Shown here piece by piece: positions 18,512-27,235 of a stretch of DNA of 64,000 nucleotides. Position 1 is the stretch's first letter, and each line of letters begins with the position of its first letter. A program made the translations under genes and the position numbers. The notes under the pieces were generated by a model. It was not told the origin of the DNA. It did no database searches and worked only from the letters and a program-made list of their open reading frames with translations. Source of the DNA: Bacteroidota bacterium (lineage in GTDB: Bacteria; Bacteroidota; Bacteroidia; Chitinophagales; Chitinophagaceae); NCBI GenBank assembly GCA_030706735.1, contig JAUZNZ010000017.1:45335-109334 (forward strand). The letters are read 5' to 3'.

Positions 18512-18801
18512 AGACGGTAAGATATTGACATGATGTAAATCTGGGCGATAAAGAACAGGAAATTAACGATCAGCAGCCATACCGGGACACCGGTTCGCCG
18601 GATCCGGCCGATGAGGAACATGATGATCAGCGGAACGTGCAGGAGAATGTTCACGATCGCGCCGAGAAAAAAGCCCATCACCAAAATGGTCTGTATGACC
18701 TCTCCTTCCAGGGGATGCGGGAGATACCTTTGGAGCACCGTGATCAGGAAGCAGATATTACAAATAAACGCCACGCGGGACAGCGATCGCAATAATCTCA
18801 T
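18508..18801 (-). CDS. Small four-helix membrane protein of unknown function
   Basis: 97 residues from the ATG at 18801 (MRLLRSLSRVAFICNICFLI); a start 30 bases further upstream is possible. Three to four hydrophobic segments are visible (VAFICNICFLITVL, ILVMGFFLGAIVNILLHVPL, VPVWLLIVNFLFFIAQIYIM). I do not recognise a family. The stop overlaps the start of the queuosine-precursor transporter by 4 bases, which supports expression as one unit. Confidence 0.65.
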   Translation of the reverse strand: MRLLRSLSRVAFICNICFLITVLQRYLPHPLEGEVIQTILVMGFFLGAIVNILLHVPLIIMFLIGRIRRTGVPVWLLIVNFLFFIAQIYIMSISYRL

Positions 18802-18870
18802 ATTTGGCCAAAAATCTGTATTTCTGGGCAAAATACCATTATTTTGCCGGGAATAATCCAGTAAGTCAAT

Positions 18871-21417
18871 ATGAAGTCACCCTTTCTGAGAGCAGCGCTG
18901 CCGCATCTCGTCGCGGTCGCCGTATTCCTCGTCACTTCCGTTCTATATTGCAAGCCGGTTCTCGAAGGCAAGGTGGTCCGACAGGCGGATGTGATGGGTT
19001 ATAAGGGCATGGCCCAGCAGTCGGTAGAATACAAGGAAAAGAACGGACATTTCCCGCTGTGGACGCAAAGCACGTTCAGCGGCATGCCGACCTATAATAT
19101 CGACATCAGCCCCAAGAATGCCATCACCCTGAACTATCTGGGCACGGCGCTGACGCTGGGACTGCCGAAGCCCATTTGCTTTTTCTTCCTTGCCTGCATC
19201 AGCTTTTACATACTGACCCTGGTCTTGCGCATCGACCCCTGGATCGGGGTGTTGGCGGCCATCGGTTATGCCTGGGCGAGCTATGACCCGGTCATCATCA
19301 TCGTCGGCCATGAGACCAAGATGCTGGCGCTCGGGTATATGCCGGGCGTATTTGCCGGCCTGCTGCTGATCTTCCAGCGAAAATACCTGGGCGGGGCGGC
19401 GCTGTTCCTGTTCTTTATTGCGATGGTCGTCGGTACGCAGCATTTGCAGGTGCTCTACTATACTTTTTTGGGGTTGGGCCTGCTGACCCTGGCCTTTTTG
19501 GTACACAGCTACTATAAAAAACAATTGCGTCATGCCTTCCAGTCCGTCGCTATCGCGATCGTCGCGGGCGGCATCGGCCTGTGCACTTATGCGCTGATCC
19601 TATTGCCCTTGCAGGAATATGCGAAGGAGACCATGCGCGGCGGGCGAACCGAGCTGACTGCCGCGGGCGGTAAGGAAGCGTCGAGGACCGGATTGAGCAA
19701 GGACTATGCCTTCCAATGGAGCTATGGCATCGGAGAGACCTTTACCCTGCTCGTGCCGAATATCTATGGCGGCGGGTCCGACGGCCAGCAGGTCGGGAAT
19801 GAATCGGCGTTCGCCCAAAAGATGTCGGAGGAATTCGGGCAGCCTGAAGACGCGGCGTTGCAGTCGGAGAATGGCATCACCTATTGGGGCGGGCAGGAAA
19901 TGGGCACGTCGGGGACGGTGTACCTGGGCGCGGTGATCTGCCTGCTGTTCCTGTTCGGGGCCGTGTATGTGCGGGGCTGGCAGAAATGGTGGCTGGTTAG
20001 CGTGGCGGCGTTGGGGATCGTGCTGGCCTGGGGGAAACATTTCTCGGCTTTTAACTACTTCCTTTTCGACCATCTTCCCTACTACAATAAATTCCGTGCG
20101 CCGACCATTGCGCTGATCATGCCTCAATTCGCGTTCCCCTTGCTGGGGGCGTTGGGTTTGCAGCAATTGATCTATGGCCAGGCGACGCCGGAGGAGAAAT
20201 GGAAAAAGCTCAAGACGGCCGGTCTTGTCATGGGCGCCATCCTGGCCTTGCTGGCGGTGTACTATCTGATGGCAGATTATAAGGGCAGCATCGACGAACG
20301 TTTGAAGGATAACCTGGTCAACGGAAAGATGCAGCAACTGGCGCAGGGCAAGCAGCCGACGGCCGAAATGCAGCAGCAAGCCATGGTCACGGGCAATGCG
20401 GTGATCAAGGCATTGCAACAGGACCGGCAATCGCTGTTCGGCTCCGATCTGTTGCGAAGCATCTTGCTGATCGCGATCGCATTCGGGTTGATCTGGTTGT
20501 ATATCCGGAATAAGGTCAATAAGCTGATCCTGCTGGGCGGGCTGCTGGTCCTGTCCACCTTCGATGTGATGGCTGTCGGACGTCGGTACCTGAATGAAGA
20601 CCATTTTGTGGATCCGTCCGAGATCGAAGGAAGCTTTACCGCGACGCCTGCCGACCTGCAGATCAACCGCGACCCGGAGAAGGGATTCCGGGTGTTCGAC
20701 GAGACGGGATCGCCGTTCCAGCAATCGCAGGAGTCGGCGAGGACCTCCTACTTCCACAACTCCGTGGGCGGCTATCATCCGGCCAAACTGGGTCTTTACC
20801 AGGATCTGATCGACAGCCAGCTATTGAAAATGAACGTGCGGGTCTATAATATGCTCAACACGAAATACTTCATCGAGGAAGACCCCGCCACGCGGCAGCC
20901 GGTCGCGAAAGTCAACCCGGGCGCCTATGGACCGTGCTGGCTGGTGAAGGGAATCCACTATGTGAAGGACGGCATCGAGGAGATGAAGGCGCTGGACAGC
21001 GTCAATACGCGGGATACGGCGATCATCCAGGAGGCATTCCGCGGAACGGTCAAGTTCCCTCCGGTGCCTGACAGTTCGGCGTCGATCCGGCTCCTTGCCA
21101 ATCATAACGATACCGTCGACTATCAATTCTCCGCGAAGACGAACCAGTTTGCCGTGCTGAGCGAGATCTATTATCCGCATGGATGGAAGGCCTTCATCGA
21201 TGGGAAGGCGGCGGACTATTGCCGCGTCGATTATATCCTGCGGGGATTGTCCGTTCCGGCGGGAGACCATCAGATCGAATTCCGTTTCGAGCCCGAGAGC
21301 TACAATACGGGCAGCAACATATCGACCATTGCAGCGATCCTGGGCTGGCTGCTGTTGCTGGCGGCGGCGGGCGACATCGTCTGGAGGAAAAGAAAAGCCG
21401 CATGGCCACGGTCCTAA
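18871..21417 (+). CDS. YfhO-family large membrane protein
   Basis: An 848-residue polytopic protein with about a dozen membrane segments, large extracytoplasmic loops and a soluble C-terminal beta domain (KTNQFAVLSEIYYPHGWKAF, GLSVPAGDHQIEFRFEP). This layout and the NKFRAPTIALIMPQFAFPLL segment fit Bacteroidota YfhO-family proteins, GT-C-like and in Gram-positives implicated in lipoteichoic-acid glycosylation. In this phylum the role is not settled, though a role in surface glycan assembly is plausible. The gene overlaps the next glycosyltransferase by 16 bases, tying the two together. Confidence 0.85.
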   Translation: MKSPFLRAALPHLVAVAVFLVTSVLYCKPVLEGKVVRQADVMGYKGMAQQSVEYKEKNGHFPLWTQSTFSGMPTYNIDISPKNAITLNYLGTALTLGLPKPICFFFLACISFYILTLVLRIDPWIGVLAAIGYAWASYDPVIIIVGHETKMLALGYMPGVFAGLLLIFQRKYLGGAALFLFFIAMVVGTQHLQVLYYTFLGLGLLTLAFLVHSYYKKQLRHAFQSVAIAIVAGGIGLCTYALILLPLQEYAKETMRGGRTELTAAGGKEASRTGLSKDYAFQWSYGIGETFTLLVPNIYGGGSDGQQVGNESAFAQKMSEEFGQPEDAALQSENGITYWGGQEMGTSGTVYLGAVICLLFLFGAVYVRGWQKWWLVSVAALGIVLAWGKHFSAFNYFLFDHLPYYNKFRAPTIALIMPQFAFPLLGALGLQQLIYGQATPEEKWKKLKTAGLVMGAILALLAVYYLMADYKGSIDERLKDNLVNGKMQQLAQGKQPTAEMQQQAMVTGNAVIKALQQDRQSLFGSDLLRSILLIAIAFGLIWLYIRNKVNKLILLGGLLVLSTFDVMAVGRRYLNEDHFVDPSEIEGSFTATPADLQINRDPEKGFRVFDETGSPFQQSQESARTSYFHNSVGGYHPAKLGLYQDLIDSQLLKMNVRVYNMLNTKYFIEEDPATRQPVAKVNPGAYGPCWLVKGIHYVKDGIEEMKALDSVNTRDTAIIQEAFRGTVKFPPVPDSSASIRLLANHNDTVDYQFSAKTNQFAVLSEIYYPHGWKAFIDGKAADYCRVDYILRGLSVPAGDHQIEFRFEPESYNTGSNISTIAAILGWLLLLAAAGDIVWRKRKAAWPRS

Positions 21418-22538
21418 GCATAGTCAGCTATCCTTTTCTCCCCGCGCGTGTGGGCGGGCAAAAGGGGGTGGCGCTCTTCTACAAATGGTTTTCGCGCTTT
21501 CAGCGGGTGGTCTGCGTGACCACGGAGAAGAATGATCCGGCGGCGGCGGAAGGCTATACCGTGTTGAATGTGCTGTCCAATTCGCGGCTGCGCTACATCA
21601 ATCCTTTCTATTTTTTTACGTTGCGGAAGATCGCCCGGGAGCAGGGGGCGACCCATCTGATCCTGGAACATCCCTATTTTGGCTGGCTGGGCGTTTGGGT
21701 GGCGCGGGCCTGCGGGCTGCGGCTGGTCGTGCATTCGCATAATATGGAGGGACTGCGGTGGAAGAGCCTGGGGAAGTGGTGGTGGAATATCCTCTGGCAC
21801 TATGAGAAATGGGTACACCGGCGGGCGGACTATAACTTCTTCATTCATGCCGAGGACATGCAATATGCTTTGGGGCATTTCGGGCTGCGGCCGGAGCGGT
21901 GCATCGTGATGACCTATGGGATCGAATGGGACCGGGCGCCCGGGCCGGAGGAAGTGCGCCGGAGCCGCGAGCTGCTGCGGCGGGAGCAGGGCATTGCGGA
22001 GCATGAGGTGGTCTTGTTCTTTAATGGCGCCTTCGACCATCGGCCCAACCTGCTGGCGCTGGAAAGCATTTTGGATAAGATCAACCCGATCCTGCTGCGG
22101 CGGGCGTCGTTTGCGTATAAGATCCTGATCTGCGGGCGGGGGATCCCGGAGTCGATGATGGAGGGGGGGCATCGGAACGTCATTTGGGGAGGCTTTGTGC
22201 CAGACATCTCGGCGTACTTCCGGGGGGCGGATGTCTTTATCAACCCGGTCACGGAGGGGGGCGGCATCAAGACCAAGCTGGTGGAGGCGCTGGGCAATAA
22301 CCTGACGTCGGTCTCGGTGCGGAATGGCGCGTTGGGCGTCGATCCGGCCTGGTGTGGGGGGAAGCTGCTGATCGGGGAAGACGGGGACTGGGAGGGCTTC
22401 GTGGATCTGATCGAACAGGCGATCGCGGTGCGGGGGGATGTGCCGGCCGGATGGTTCGATCACTTCTATTGGGGCGTTACGACGCGGCGGGCCGCGGCAT
22501 TCATCGAGGGGCAGGGCCGGGGTGAGGAAGGGCGATGA
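21402..22538 (+). CDS. Glycosyltransferase, GT4-like (group 1)
   Basis: 378 residues from the ATG at 21402, inside the last codons of the YfhO gene; longer in-frame starts lie deep in YfhO coding sequence. An N-terminal Rossmann domain starts VLSIVSYPFLPARVGGQKGV, with a conserved HSHNMEG in the acceptor domain. The donor domain has LFFNGAFDHRPNLLALESIL and DVFINPVTEGGGIKTKLVEA, the E(x7)E-type nucleotide-sugar site. It probably adds a sugar to a cell-surface glycan. The last 40 bases of the gene and the following 60 bases are unusually G-rich. Confidence 0.86.
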   Translation: MATVLSIVSYPFLPARVGGQKGVALFYKWFSRFQRVVCVTTEKNDPAAAEGYTVLNVLSNSRLRYINPFYFFTLRKIAREQGATHLILEHPYFGWLGVWVARACGLRLVVHSHNMEGLRWKSLGKWWWNILWHYEKWVHRRADYNFFIHAEDMQYALGHFGLRPERCIVMTYGIEWDRAPGPEEVRRSRELLRREQGIAEHEVVLFFNGAFDHRPNLLALESILDKINPILLRRASFAYKILICGRGIPESMMEGGHRNVIWGGFVPDISAYFRGADVFINPVTEGGGIKTKLVEALGNNLTSVSVRNGALGVDPAWCGGKLLIGEDGDWEGFVDLIEQAIAVRGDVPAGWFDHFYWGVTTRRAAAFIEGQGRGEEGR

Positions 22539-22591
22539 GGGATGAGCAGCGAGGGCTGGGCGATTAGGGCGGAGCGATGAGGGCGGGCATG

Positions 22592-22614
22592 AAAAAGCCC
22601 CCGGTTCGGGGGCT
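22592..22614 (-). terminator. Intrinsic terminator of the DUF3276 gene
   Basis: A perfect 8-bp stem AGCCCCCG/CGGGGGCT with a 3-base loop (22596-22614) is followed on the reverse strand by a TTTTT run (22596-22592). It lies between two convergent genes and is oriented for the reverse-strand DUF3276 gene; the stem may also slow forward transcription. Confidence 0.8.
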
Positions 22615-22645
22615 AGTCTCAATCAATATGAGTGTTTAGGGGGAA

Positions 22646-23113
22646 TTACCATTTGTCGACCTCTTCGCCGGCAGCAGCCGATGGCGTGCTGGTCGGGTTG
22701 GAGACGGGTGTTGGGCGGTGGTCGGTGTCATCGGCTTCGGCCTCTTCGGAGGCGATCGATGCGCTTTCATTTTCCACGTTATCGAGGTTGATGCTGTGGT
22801 TATTGTGGTTGTTGCCGCTTCCGCTCATGGCGCCGTCGCCCTCCTGTACCTGGTCGTGGTTAAAGGCGTCGAAGTCGAAATCAGGCATCAGATCGGTCTT
22901 TACGTAATCGACGGCTTCTGTCAGGGCTTTGAGGAACTTGTTGAAGTCTTCTTTGTAGAGGAATATTTTGTGTCTGTCGTAGCCGTCCTCGTTGAATTTC
23001 TTCCGGCTTTCGGTGATCGTAAGATAGTAGTCGTTGCTGCGTGTCGCTCTTACGTCGAAGAAGTAGGTCCTGCGTTTACCAGCCCGGATGCGCTTGCTGT
23101 ACACGCTTTCCAT
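22646..23113 (-). CDS. DUF3276 / PUR-alpha-like nucleic-acid-binding protein
   Basis: 155 residues from the ATG at 23113 (MESVYSKRIRAGKRRTYFFD). The PUR-type fold follows: VRATRSNDYYLTITESRKKF, then HKIFLYKEDFNKFLKALTEA. The last roughly 70 residues are an acidic, low-complexity tail with an Asn/His stretch (GSGNNHNNHSINLDNVENES). Bacteroidota DUF3276 proteins are short relatives of eukaryotic PUR-alpha and bind single-stranded DNA or RNA; a cellular role has not been fixed. The gene is single, with its own two-element promoter upstream and a terminator downstream. The length of the tail is the variable part of the family. Confidence 0.88.
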   Translation of the reverse strand: MESVYSKRIRAGKRRTYFFDVRATRSNDYYLTITESRKKFNEDGYDRHKIFLYKEDFNKFLKALTEAVDYVKTDLMPDFDFDAFNHDQVQEGDGAMSGSGNNHNNHSINLDNVENESASIASEEAEADDTDHRPTPVSNPTSTPSAAAGEEVDKW

Positions 23114-23157
23114 CCTTTTGTCATTATTGTCGTACCCCACAATGTTAGTTTTAGTTA

Positions 23158-23187
23158 CAAATATAGTATTGTTTTCGACATGGCAAA
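23158..23187 (-). promoter_or_regulatory. Two-element Bacteroidota promoter of the DUF3276 gene
   Basis: On the reverse strand a TTTG (-33, 23187-23184) is followed after 18 bases by TATATTTG (-7, 23165-23158), matching TTTG-N(18-21)-TAnnTTTG. The ATG at 23113 lies 44 bases further on. This is among the clearest promoters in the window. Confidence 0.7.
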
Positions 23188-23211
23188 ATTTGCGCGATCT
23201 TTTGTCACGCC

Positions 23212-25161
23212 TCATTTCTGCCAGCTCTGGCCGTTCTCCTTTTCCTGTTGTTGCTGTTCGTAGAGGTAGGTATAATACCCGTTGAGGGCGAGGAGCTCGG
23301 CGTGTGTCCCTGTTTCGACGATGCGACCTTCTTCGAGGACGACGATCCGGTCGAAATCCAGGAGGGAGAAGATGCGGTGGGTGATGATGAGGGCCGTTTT
23401 GTGCTCCAGATATTGATATAAATTAGCAAGTATTTCCTTCTCAGTCTTAGCGTCCACGGCGCTGAGGCAGTCGTCAAAAACCACTATTTCCGGGTCTTTG
23501 ATGAGCCCCCGGGCGATGGAGATGCGCTGCTTCTGACCGCCGCTGAGGGTGACGCCGCGTTCGCCGATGACGGTATCGTAGCGTTCGGTAAACCCTTCTA
23601 TTTCCTTGTCGACGCTGGCGTAGCGGGCCGCGCGCTGCACGCGTTCCTTGTCGGGTTGGTCGAGGCCGAACTGGATATTGCCGGAGATGGTATCGCTGAA
23701 GAGGAAGACGTCCTGGGGGGTGTAGCTGATCTGCCGGCGGAGGTCGCGGAGGTCGAGCTGCCTGATATCCGTTCCGTCGATGAGGATGCGGCCGTGGTTG
23801 GGGTCGTACATGCGGAGGAGGAGTTGGGCGATGGTGGTCTTGCCGCTGCCGGTGCGGCCGATGATGACGACCTTCTCCCCTTTTTTGATGTCGAGCGTGA
23901 AGTCCTTCAGGGCATGGATCCCGGTATTTGGGTAGGTGAAATCGACGCCCTGGAAGCTGATATTGCCTTCGTAGGTCTTTTTGATCGGGTTGGGCGGATC
24001 CTGGATCTGGGAGGGGGTGTCGAGGAACTCGTTAAGCCTTTTTTGGGAAGCCGACGCGCGTTGGACCATGCTGGCGACCCAACCGATGGCGGAGACGGGG
24101 AAGGTGAGCATGGTGATATAGATGACGAACTCGGTGATGGTGCCGATATCGGTGTTATGCCGTCCGTAGATCGTATAGATGCCGCCGATCATGATGGTGA
24201 GCAGGGTGCTGAGGCCGATCATGAGGCCCATGGAGGGAAAGTAGATGGATTCGACCTTGGCGAGGTTGACGGCATTCTTGCGGTACTCTTCGCTGTTGCG
24301 GCTGAAGTAGCGGAGCATGGCGCGTTCCTGGACGAAGGACTTGATGACGCGAATGCCGCTATAGGACTCCTGGGCGTTGGTGGTGAGATTGCTGAGGAGG
24401 GCCTGGATGCGTTCGCTACGGCGGTGGATGATGGTATTGACGTAGTAGATGGTGAGGGCGAGCAGGGGCAAGGGGGTGAGGACATATAAGGTAAGCAGGG
24501 CGTCCTTGCGGAGCATGAAGAAGAGGCTGAAGCCGATGGTCACGAGGAGGTTGGCGAGGTACATGATGGCGGGGCCGGTGTACATGCGGACGCGGGAGAC
24601 GTCTTCGGACATGCGGTTCATGAGGTCGCCCGTGCTATGCGTTTTGTAAAAGTTGGTATCGAGCTGCTGGTAGTGTGCGTAGATCTCATTCTTCTGGTCG
24701 AATTCGATGTGTCTGCTCATGACGATGATCGTCTGGCGCATGAGGAACATGAAGAAGCCGCCGATGAGAGCGAGGAGCAGCAGGGTAATGCCGCAGATGG
24801 CGATCTTTTTGCCGAAGGAGGCCCGGCCGGTATTGAGGGTGCGGATGAACTTTTTGACCAGGATGTCGTAGTTGGCGGTATCCTTTTTATCGTCCTGCAG
24901 TTGGGTTGCCGCGGTGCGGGCCTCTGCGGCGGTCTGTGGGACGGGGGCGGTGGCGGCGGGGTGTGCAGCTGTTGCGTTGGCCGGGGTCGTCTTATGGATG
25001 ATGCTATCGCGGAGTTCGCGTTCCACGGAATTGACGACGTAGCCGGTCACCTGGGGGGAGAGGATGCGGAAATAATTGGAGAGGATGACGAAGAGGATGC
25101 CGAGCAGGAATCGCCATCTGTAGCGCCAGAAATATTTGTTTACGGCCTTTAAATGATTCAA
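23212..25161 (-). CDS. ABC exporter (fused permease and ATPase)
   Basis: The most natural start is a TTG at 25161 (reads NHLKAVNKYFWRYRWRFLLG after the start), giving 649 residues; the frame stays open upstream but would then run through the promoter and the tRNA-Ser gene. The transmembrane domain (about 1-310) has six helices. The ATPase domain has Walker A GRTGSGKTT, the Q-loop YTPQDVFLF, signature LSGGQKQRIS, Walker B IVVFDDCLSA and an H-loop LIITHRIF. The family includes lipid and peptide exporters (MsbA/MdlB-like), working as homodimers. An unusual Ala/Thr-rich periplasmic insert (ANATAAHPAATAPVPQTAAE) lies in the first loop. Substrate unknown. Confidence 0.92.
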   Translation of the reverse strand: MNHLKAVNKYFWRYRWRFLLGILFVILSNYFRILSPQVTGYVVNSVERELRDSIIHKTTPANATAAHPAATAPVPQTAAEARTAATQLQDDKKDTANYDILVKKFIRTLNTGRASFGKKIAICGITLLLLALIGGFFMFLMRQTIIVMSRHIEFDQKNEIYAHYQQLDTNFYKTHSTGDLMNRMSEDVSRVRMYTGPAIMYLANLLVTIGFSLFFMLRKDALLTLYVLTPLPLLALTIYYVNTIIHRRSERIQALLSNLTTNAQESYSGIRVIKSFVQERAMLRYFSRNSEEYRKNAVNLAKVESIYFPSMGLMIGLSTLLTIMIGGIYTIYGRHNTDIGTITEFVIYITMLTFPVSAIGWVASMVQRASASQKRLNEFLDTPSQIQDPPNPIKKTYEGNISFQGVDFTYPNTGIHALKDFTLDIKKGEKVVIIGRTGSGKTTIAQLLLRMYDPNHGRILIDGTDIRQLDLRDLRRQISYTPQDVFLFSDTISGNIQFGLDQPDKERVQRAARYASVDKEIEGFTERYDTVIGERGVTLSGGQKQRISIARGLIKDPEIVVFDDCLSAVDAKTEKEILANLYQYLEHKTALIITHRIFSLLDFDRIVVLEEGRIVETGTHAELLALNGYYTYLYEQQQQEKENGQSWQK

Positions 25162-25176
25162 AAAAAGGGCTTTCGG

Positions 25177-25184
25177 CAAAGTTA
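25177..25184 (-). promoter_or_regulatory. -7 promoter element of the ABC exporter gene
   Basis: The reverse strand reads TAACTTTG, a full match to TAnnTTTG, 15 bases before the proposed TTG start at 25161. It supports starting translation downstream of this point and not inside the tRNA region. Confidence 0.6.
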
Positions 25185-25241
25185 CGGAACGCCGACCTAA
25201 AAAGTTTTGGCACTTTACCGGGGCGGGGCTATTTTGCGTCC

Positions 25242-25462
<221 letters not shown>

Positions 25463-25542
25463 GAAGCCTCCCCTACCTGGATCACCGCAGCGGAACGAAG
25501 TGGAGCGGAGGTAATCCTCTCTCCGCAAGTCTTATCGTCGCA

Positions 25543-25568
25543 CCCGCAGCGTATGCTGCGGGTTTTTT
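25543..25568 (+). terminator. Intrinsic terminator, left edge of the accessory region
   Basis: A perfect 8-bp stem CCCGCAGC/GCTGCGGG with a GTAT loop is followed by TTTTTT. There is no forward gene between it and the tRNA-Ser terminator, so it may be left from a displaced gene or act as a second stop for tRNA-Ser transcripts. Confidence 0.78.
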
Positions 25569-25599
25569 GCTTGGAACAGGTGGGACTGTAGGCTCACCT

Positions 25600-25884
25600 T
25601 CATAATTTAATCAGACTGCCATTATATTTATCGTGAGAGGGCTCGTATTGTATATACCCGTATTCATGCAGCTGATGCATAGTCCGATGGTAAGTCGCCG
25701 AACTCTTCATTTTTGCAGTCGGCATAATCTCAGTGCTCGATATATAAACCATTCTTTCCCCCGCTTTGATCGCATAATATAGTAGTGACATATAAAGTGA
25801 TATATGGACGGGCCCTATTCTCGGGTCATCTACAATGGCCTCAAAAAACTCCGAAAAATCGTCTCTTTTGCGATCGGCAGTCAC
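25600..25884 (-). CDS. Mobile-element-type winged-helix regulator
   Basis: 94 residues from a GTG at 25884, which overlaps the TraN stop by four bases (GTGA), so it is translationally coupled. It has DFFSEFFEAI-like N-terminal and HISLYMSLLYY patterns, then EIMPTAKMKSSATYHRTMHQ as the recognition helix and LHEYGYIQYEPSHDKYNGSL. This is the shape of small helix-turn-helix proteins carried by Bacteroidota conjugative elements and integrase-linked islands. Its target and role are unknown. The pairing with TraN shows it belongs to the same element. Confidence 0.65.
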   Translation of the reverse strand: MTADRKRDDFSEFFEAIVDDPRIGPVHISLYMSLLYYAIKAGERMVYISSTEIMPTAKMKSSATYHRTMHQLHEYGYIQYEPSHDKYNGSLIKL

Positions 25885-26729
25885 CTACAGATCCGTTTGG
25901 CAGTTAGTAATATTGATCTTCTTAGCCGCAGTCGTACCAATCTAGCTCCATTCTTCTCCTGCATTTCAACCATTACTCTCTTACTATTTCCCACTGTAAA
26001 CAACGGCAATGCCATAGCAGTGGCTTGAGGTGGGCCGGGTCGGACAAAGGCCGGAATATCTTGAAATATTGGCTTCAGGGGTATCTCTTGGAATGCATGG
26101 CGTTTGAGCGCCTTGCGATCCTCGGTATAGATCCGGAAATGGTCGAGGTGGCAAGGAATTAAGGAGGTATTGTGCAAAGTGAAGGTCATCCAAAGTAAGC
26201 CGTCGGCGAGATAAATACCTCGAAGAGTGATCGACATACACTGATCCCTAGCAGAACGGTTAATAGAAGGCTTCTGCTGTTCGAGGAATCTGGCATCGGA
26301 CGCCAATTCGTCCATATTAACCGGCAGGCCGGAAGGTCGGAGGGCAGCGGGTTCGCGGAAGGCCGAAGGATTGCCGACCAGGAAGCTTAATTGCGGCGGA
26401 TCATCGGCATATTGGAGGTCGAAGGAATAAAGATGGCCGTCGAGGGCGTAGACAGCCAGATTAGTCGCCGGAAAATGGCGTTTGAGCGCTTTTAGTTCCA
26501 GGGCATTGTCCATCCCCCTGACCCGCTGGACGAGGATGCCCCTGCTTACCCGGATGCCGGAGCGAATGGCGGCAGGAAAGATCAAGCTGGTCATTTTATT
26601 GATGGTGACCGGGACCAGGATTGTCTTCAATGGGACAAGACCGGGATCTGTTGGGGTCTGGGCATGGATGGAGGATCCAAAATACAGGATGGTGAGCCCG
26701 TCCATGAAGAATTTGACTAGCCGTTTCAT
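25881..26729 (-). CDS. traN: Conjugative transposon protein TraN
   Basis: 282 residues from the ATG at 26729 (MKRLVKFFMDGLTILYFGSS, a signal sequence). The TraN (DUF4138) core is recognisable: VTINKMTSLIFPAAIRSGIR, ILVQRVRGMDNALELKALKR, FPATNLAVYALDGHLYSFDL, and a second domain with ITLRGIYLADGLLWMTFTLH and CHLDHFRIYTEDRKALKRHA. In Bacteroides CTn elements TraN is an outer part of the mating channel, normally encoded between traM and traO. Here no other tra gene remains, so it is an orphan. The reading frame itself is intact. Confidence 0.8.
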   Translation of the reverse strand: MKRLVKFFMDGLTILYFGSSIHAQTPTDPGLVPLKTILVPVTINKMTSLIFPAAIRSGIRVSRGILVQRVRGMDNALELKALKRHFPATNLAVYALDGHLYSFDLQYADDPPQLSFLVGNPSAFREPAALRPSGLPVNMDELASDARFLEQQKPSINRSARDQCMSITLRGIYLADGLLWMTFTLHNTSLIPCHLDHFRIYTEDRKALKRHAFQEIPLKPIFQDIPAFVRPGPPQATAMALPLFTVGNSKRVMVEMQEKNGARLVRLRLRRSILLTAKRICR

Positions 26730-26739
26730 ACGAGTGTGT

Positions 26740-27045
26740 TTAAATGCATTTAGCATCTCGCAAGTAAGTCGGGGTCAGATAGTGTATAGGTGCAATGATG
26801 GCGGTATGTCCGGAGAGCAGCACCTGGGTCGCCTCGTCCCATCGGACCTGCCGAGAGATGCGAAATCTGGGGCTCGAACTGGCTGGGGAATTTGGCCGAA
26901 TTGCAATATTTTGCTGGAACCAGCTTTGTGCTCGGGCGATGGTGAGTTCCTTGGTAACGGGGGTTGGAGAAAATGCCTTTCTACAGGCAGGGAAAATGAG
27001 TAACGCGGCCGCAAGCAGCATGGCTGAAAGGAAAAGGCGGTTCAT
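26740..27045 (-). CDS. Small lipoprotein, unknown; possibly truncated
   Basis: 101 residues with a lipoprotein signal (FLSAMLLAAALLIFPACRK, Cys near residue 21), then TKELTIARAQSWFQQNIAIR and SGHTAIIAPIHYLTPTYL. The frame ends shortly after at DAKCI in the space before traN, which looks like a loss of the natural C-terminus and not a designed end. I do not recognise the family. It lies 10 bases upstream of the traN start in the same direction. Confidence 0.5.
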   Translation of the reverse strand: MNRLFLSAMLLAAALLIFPACRKAFSPTPVTKELTIARAQSWFQQNIAIRPNSPASSSPRFRISRQVRWDEATQVLLSGHTAIIAPIHYLTPTYLRDAKCI

Positions 27046-27235
27046 GATCGGTTAAAGTTTAATGGTCGGTTCAAAAAAGGACGACTCAAAGAAAAGAAGG
27101 TTTGTGGAAATATTTTTTGCCAAATGGCGGTTTTTTATACAAAATATTTTTTGTATAATATGGCTACTGCTAAGAGTATTCCATTATTTTTCGCAGAGGT
27201 CTACTGTTGGCAGCGGCTATTCATTAAATTGAGTT
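27046..27235. other. AT-rich divergent intergenic region
   Basis: It separates the reverse lipoprotein gene from the forward Crp-like regulator. It contains the 22-bp palindrome at 27136-27157 and no coding sequence that I can support. Confidence 0.5.
27136..27157. promoter_or_regulatory. Palindromic operator-like site before the Crp-family gene
   Basis: TATACAAA and TTTGTATA are perfect inverted arms with a 6-base spacer (ATATTT), 78 bases upstream of the regulator ATG. A dyad of this size fits a dimeric Crp/Fnr-type protein. The TATTTTTTG inside it is one base longer than a -7 element, so a promoter may overlap it. Autoregulation is inference. Confidence 0.45.

Noticed and set aside
19600..20778. 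Reverse open frame of 392 codons
   Set aside because: Antisense to the YfhO gene, rich in Arg/Gln/His with no domain.
22592..22614. Forward terminator for the GT4 gene
   Set aside because: The T-run is on the reverse side only, so it is assigned to the DUF3276 gene.
21414..22622. Reverse open frame of 402 codons
   Set aside because: Antisense to the GT4 gene, Pro/Arg-rich with no fold.
22718..23263. Forward open frame of 181 codons
   Set aside because: Antisense to DUF3276; hydrophobic character comes from reading the acidic tail backwards.
23656..24489. Forward open frame of 277 codons, acidic
   Set aside because: Antisense to the ABC exporter; no domain, composition only reflects the complementary codons.
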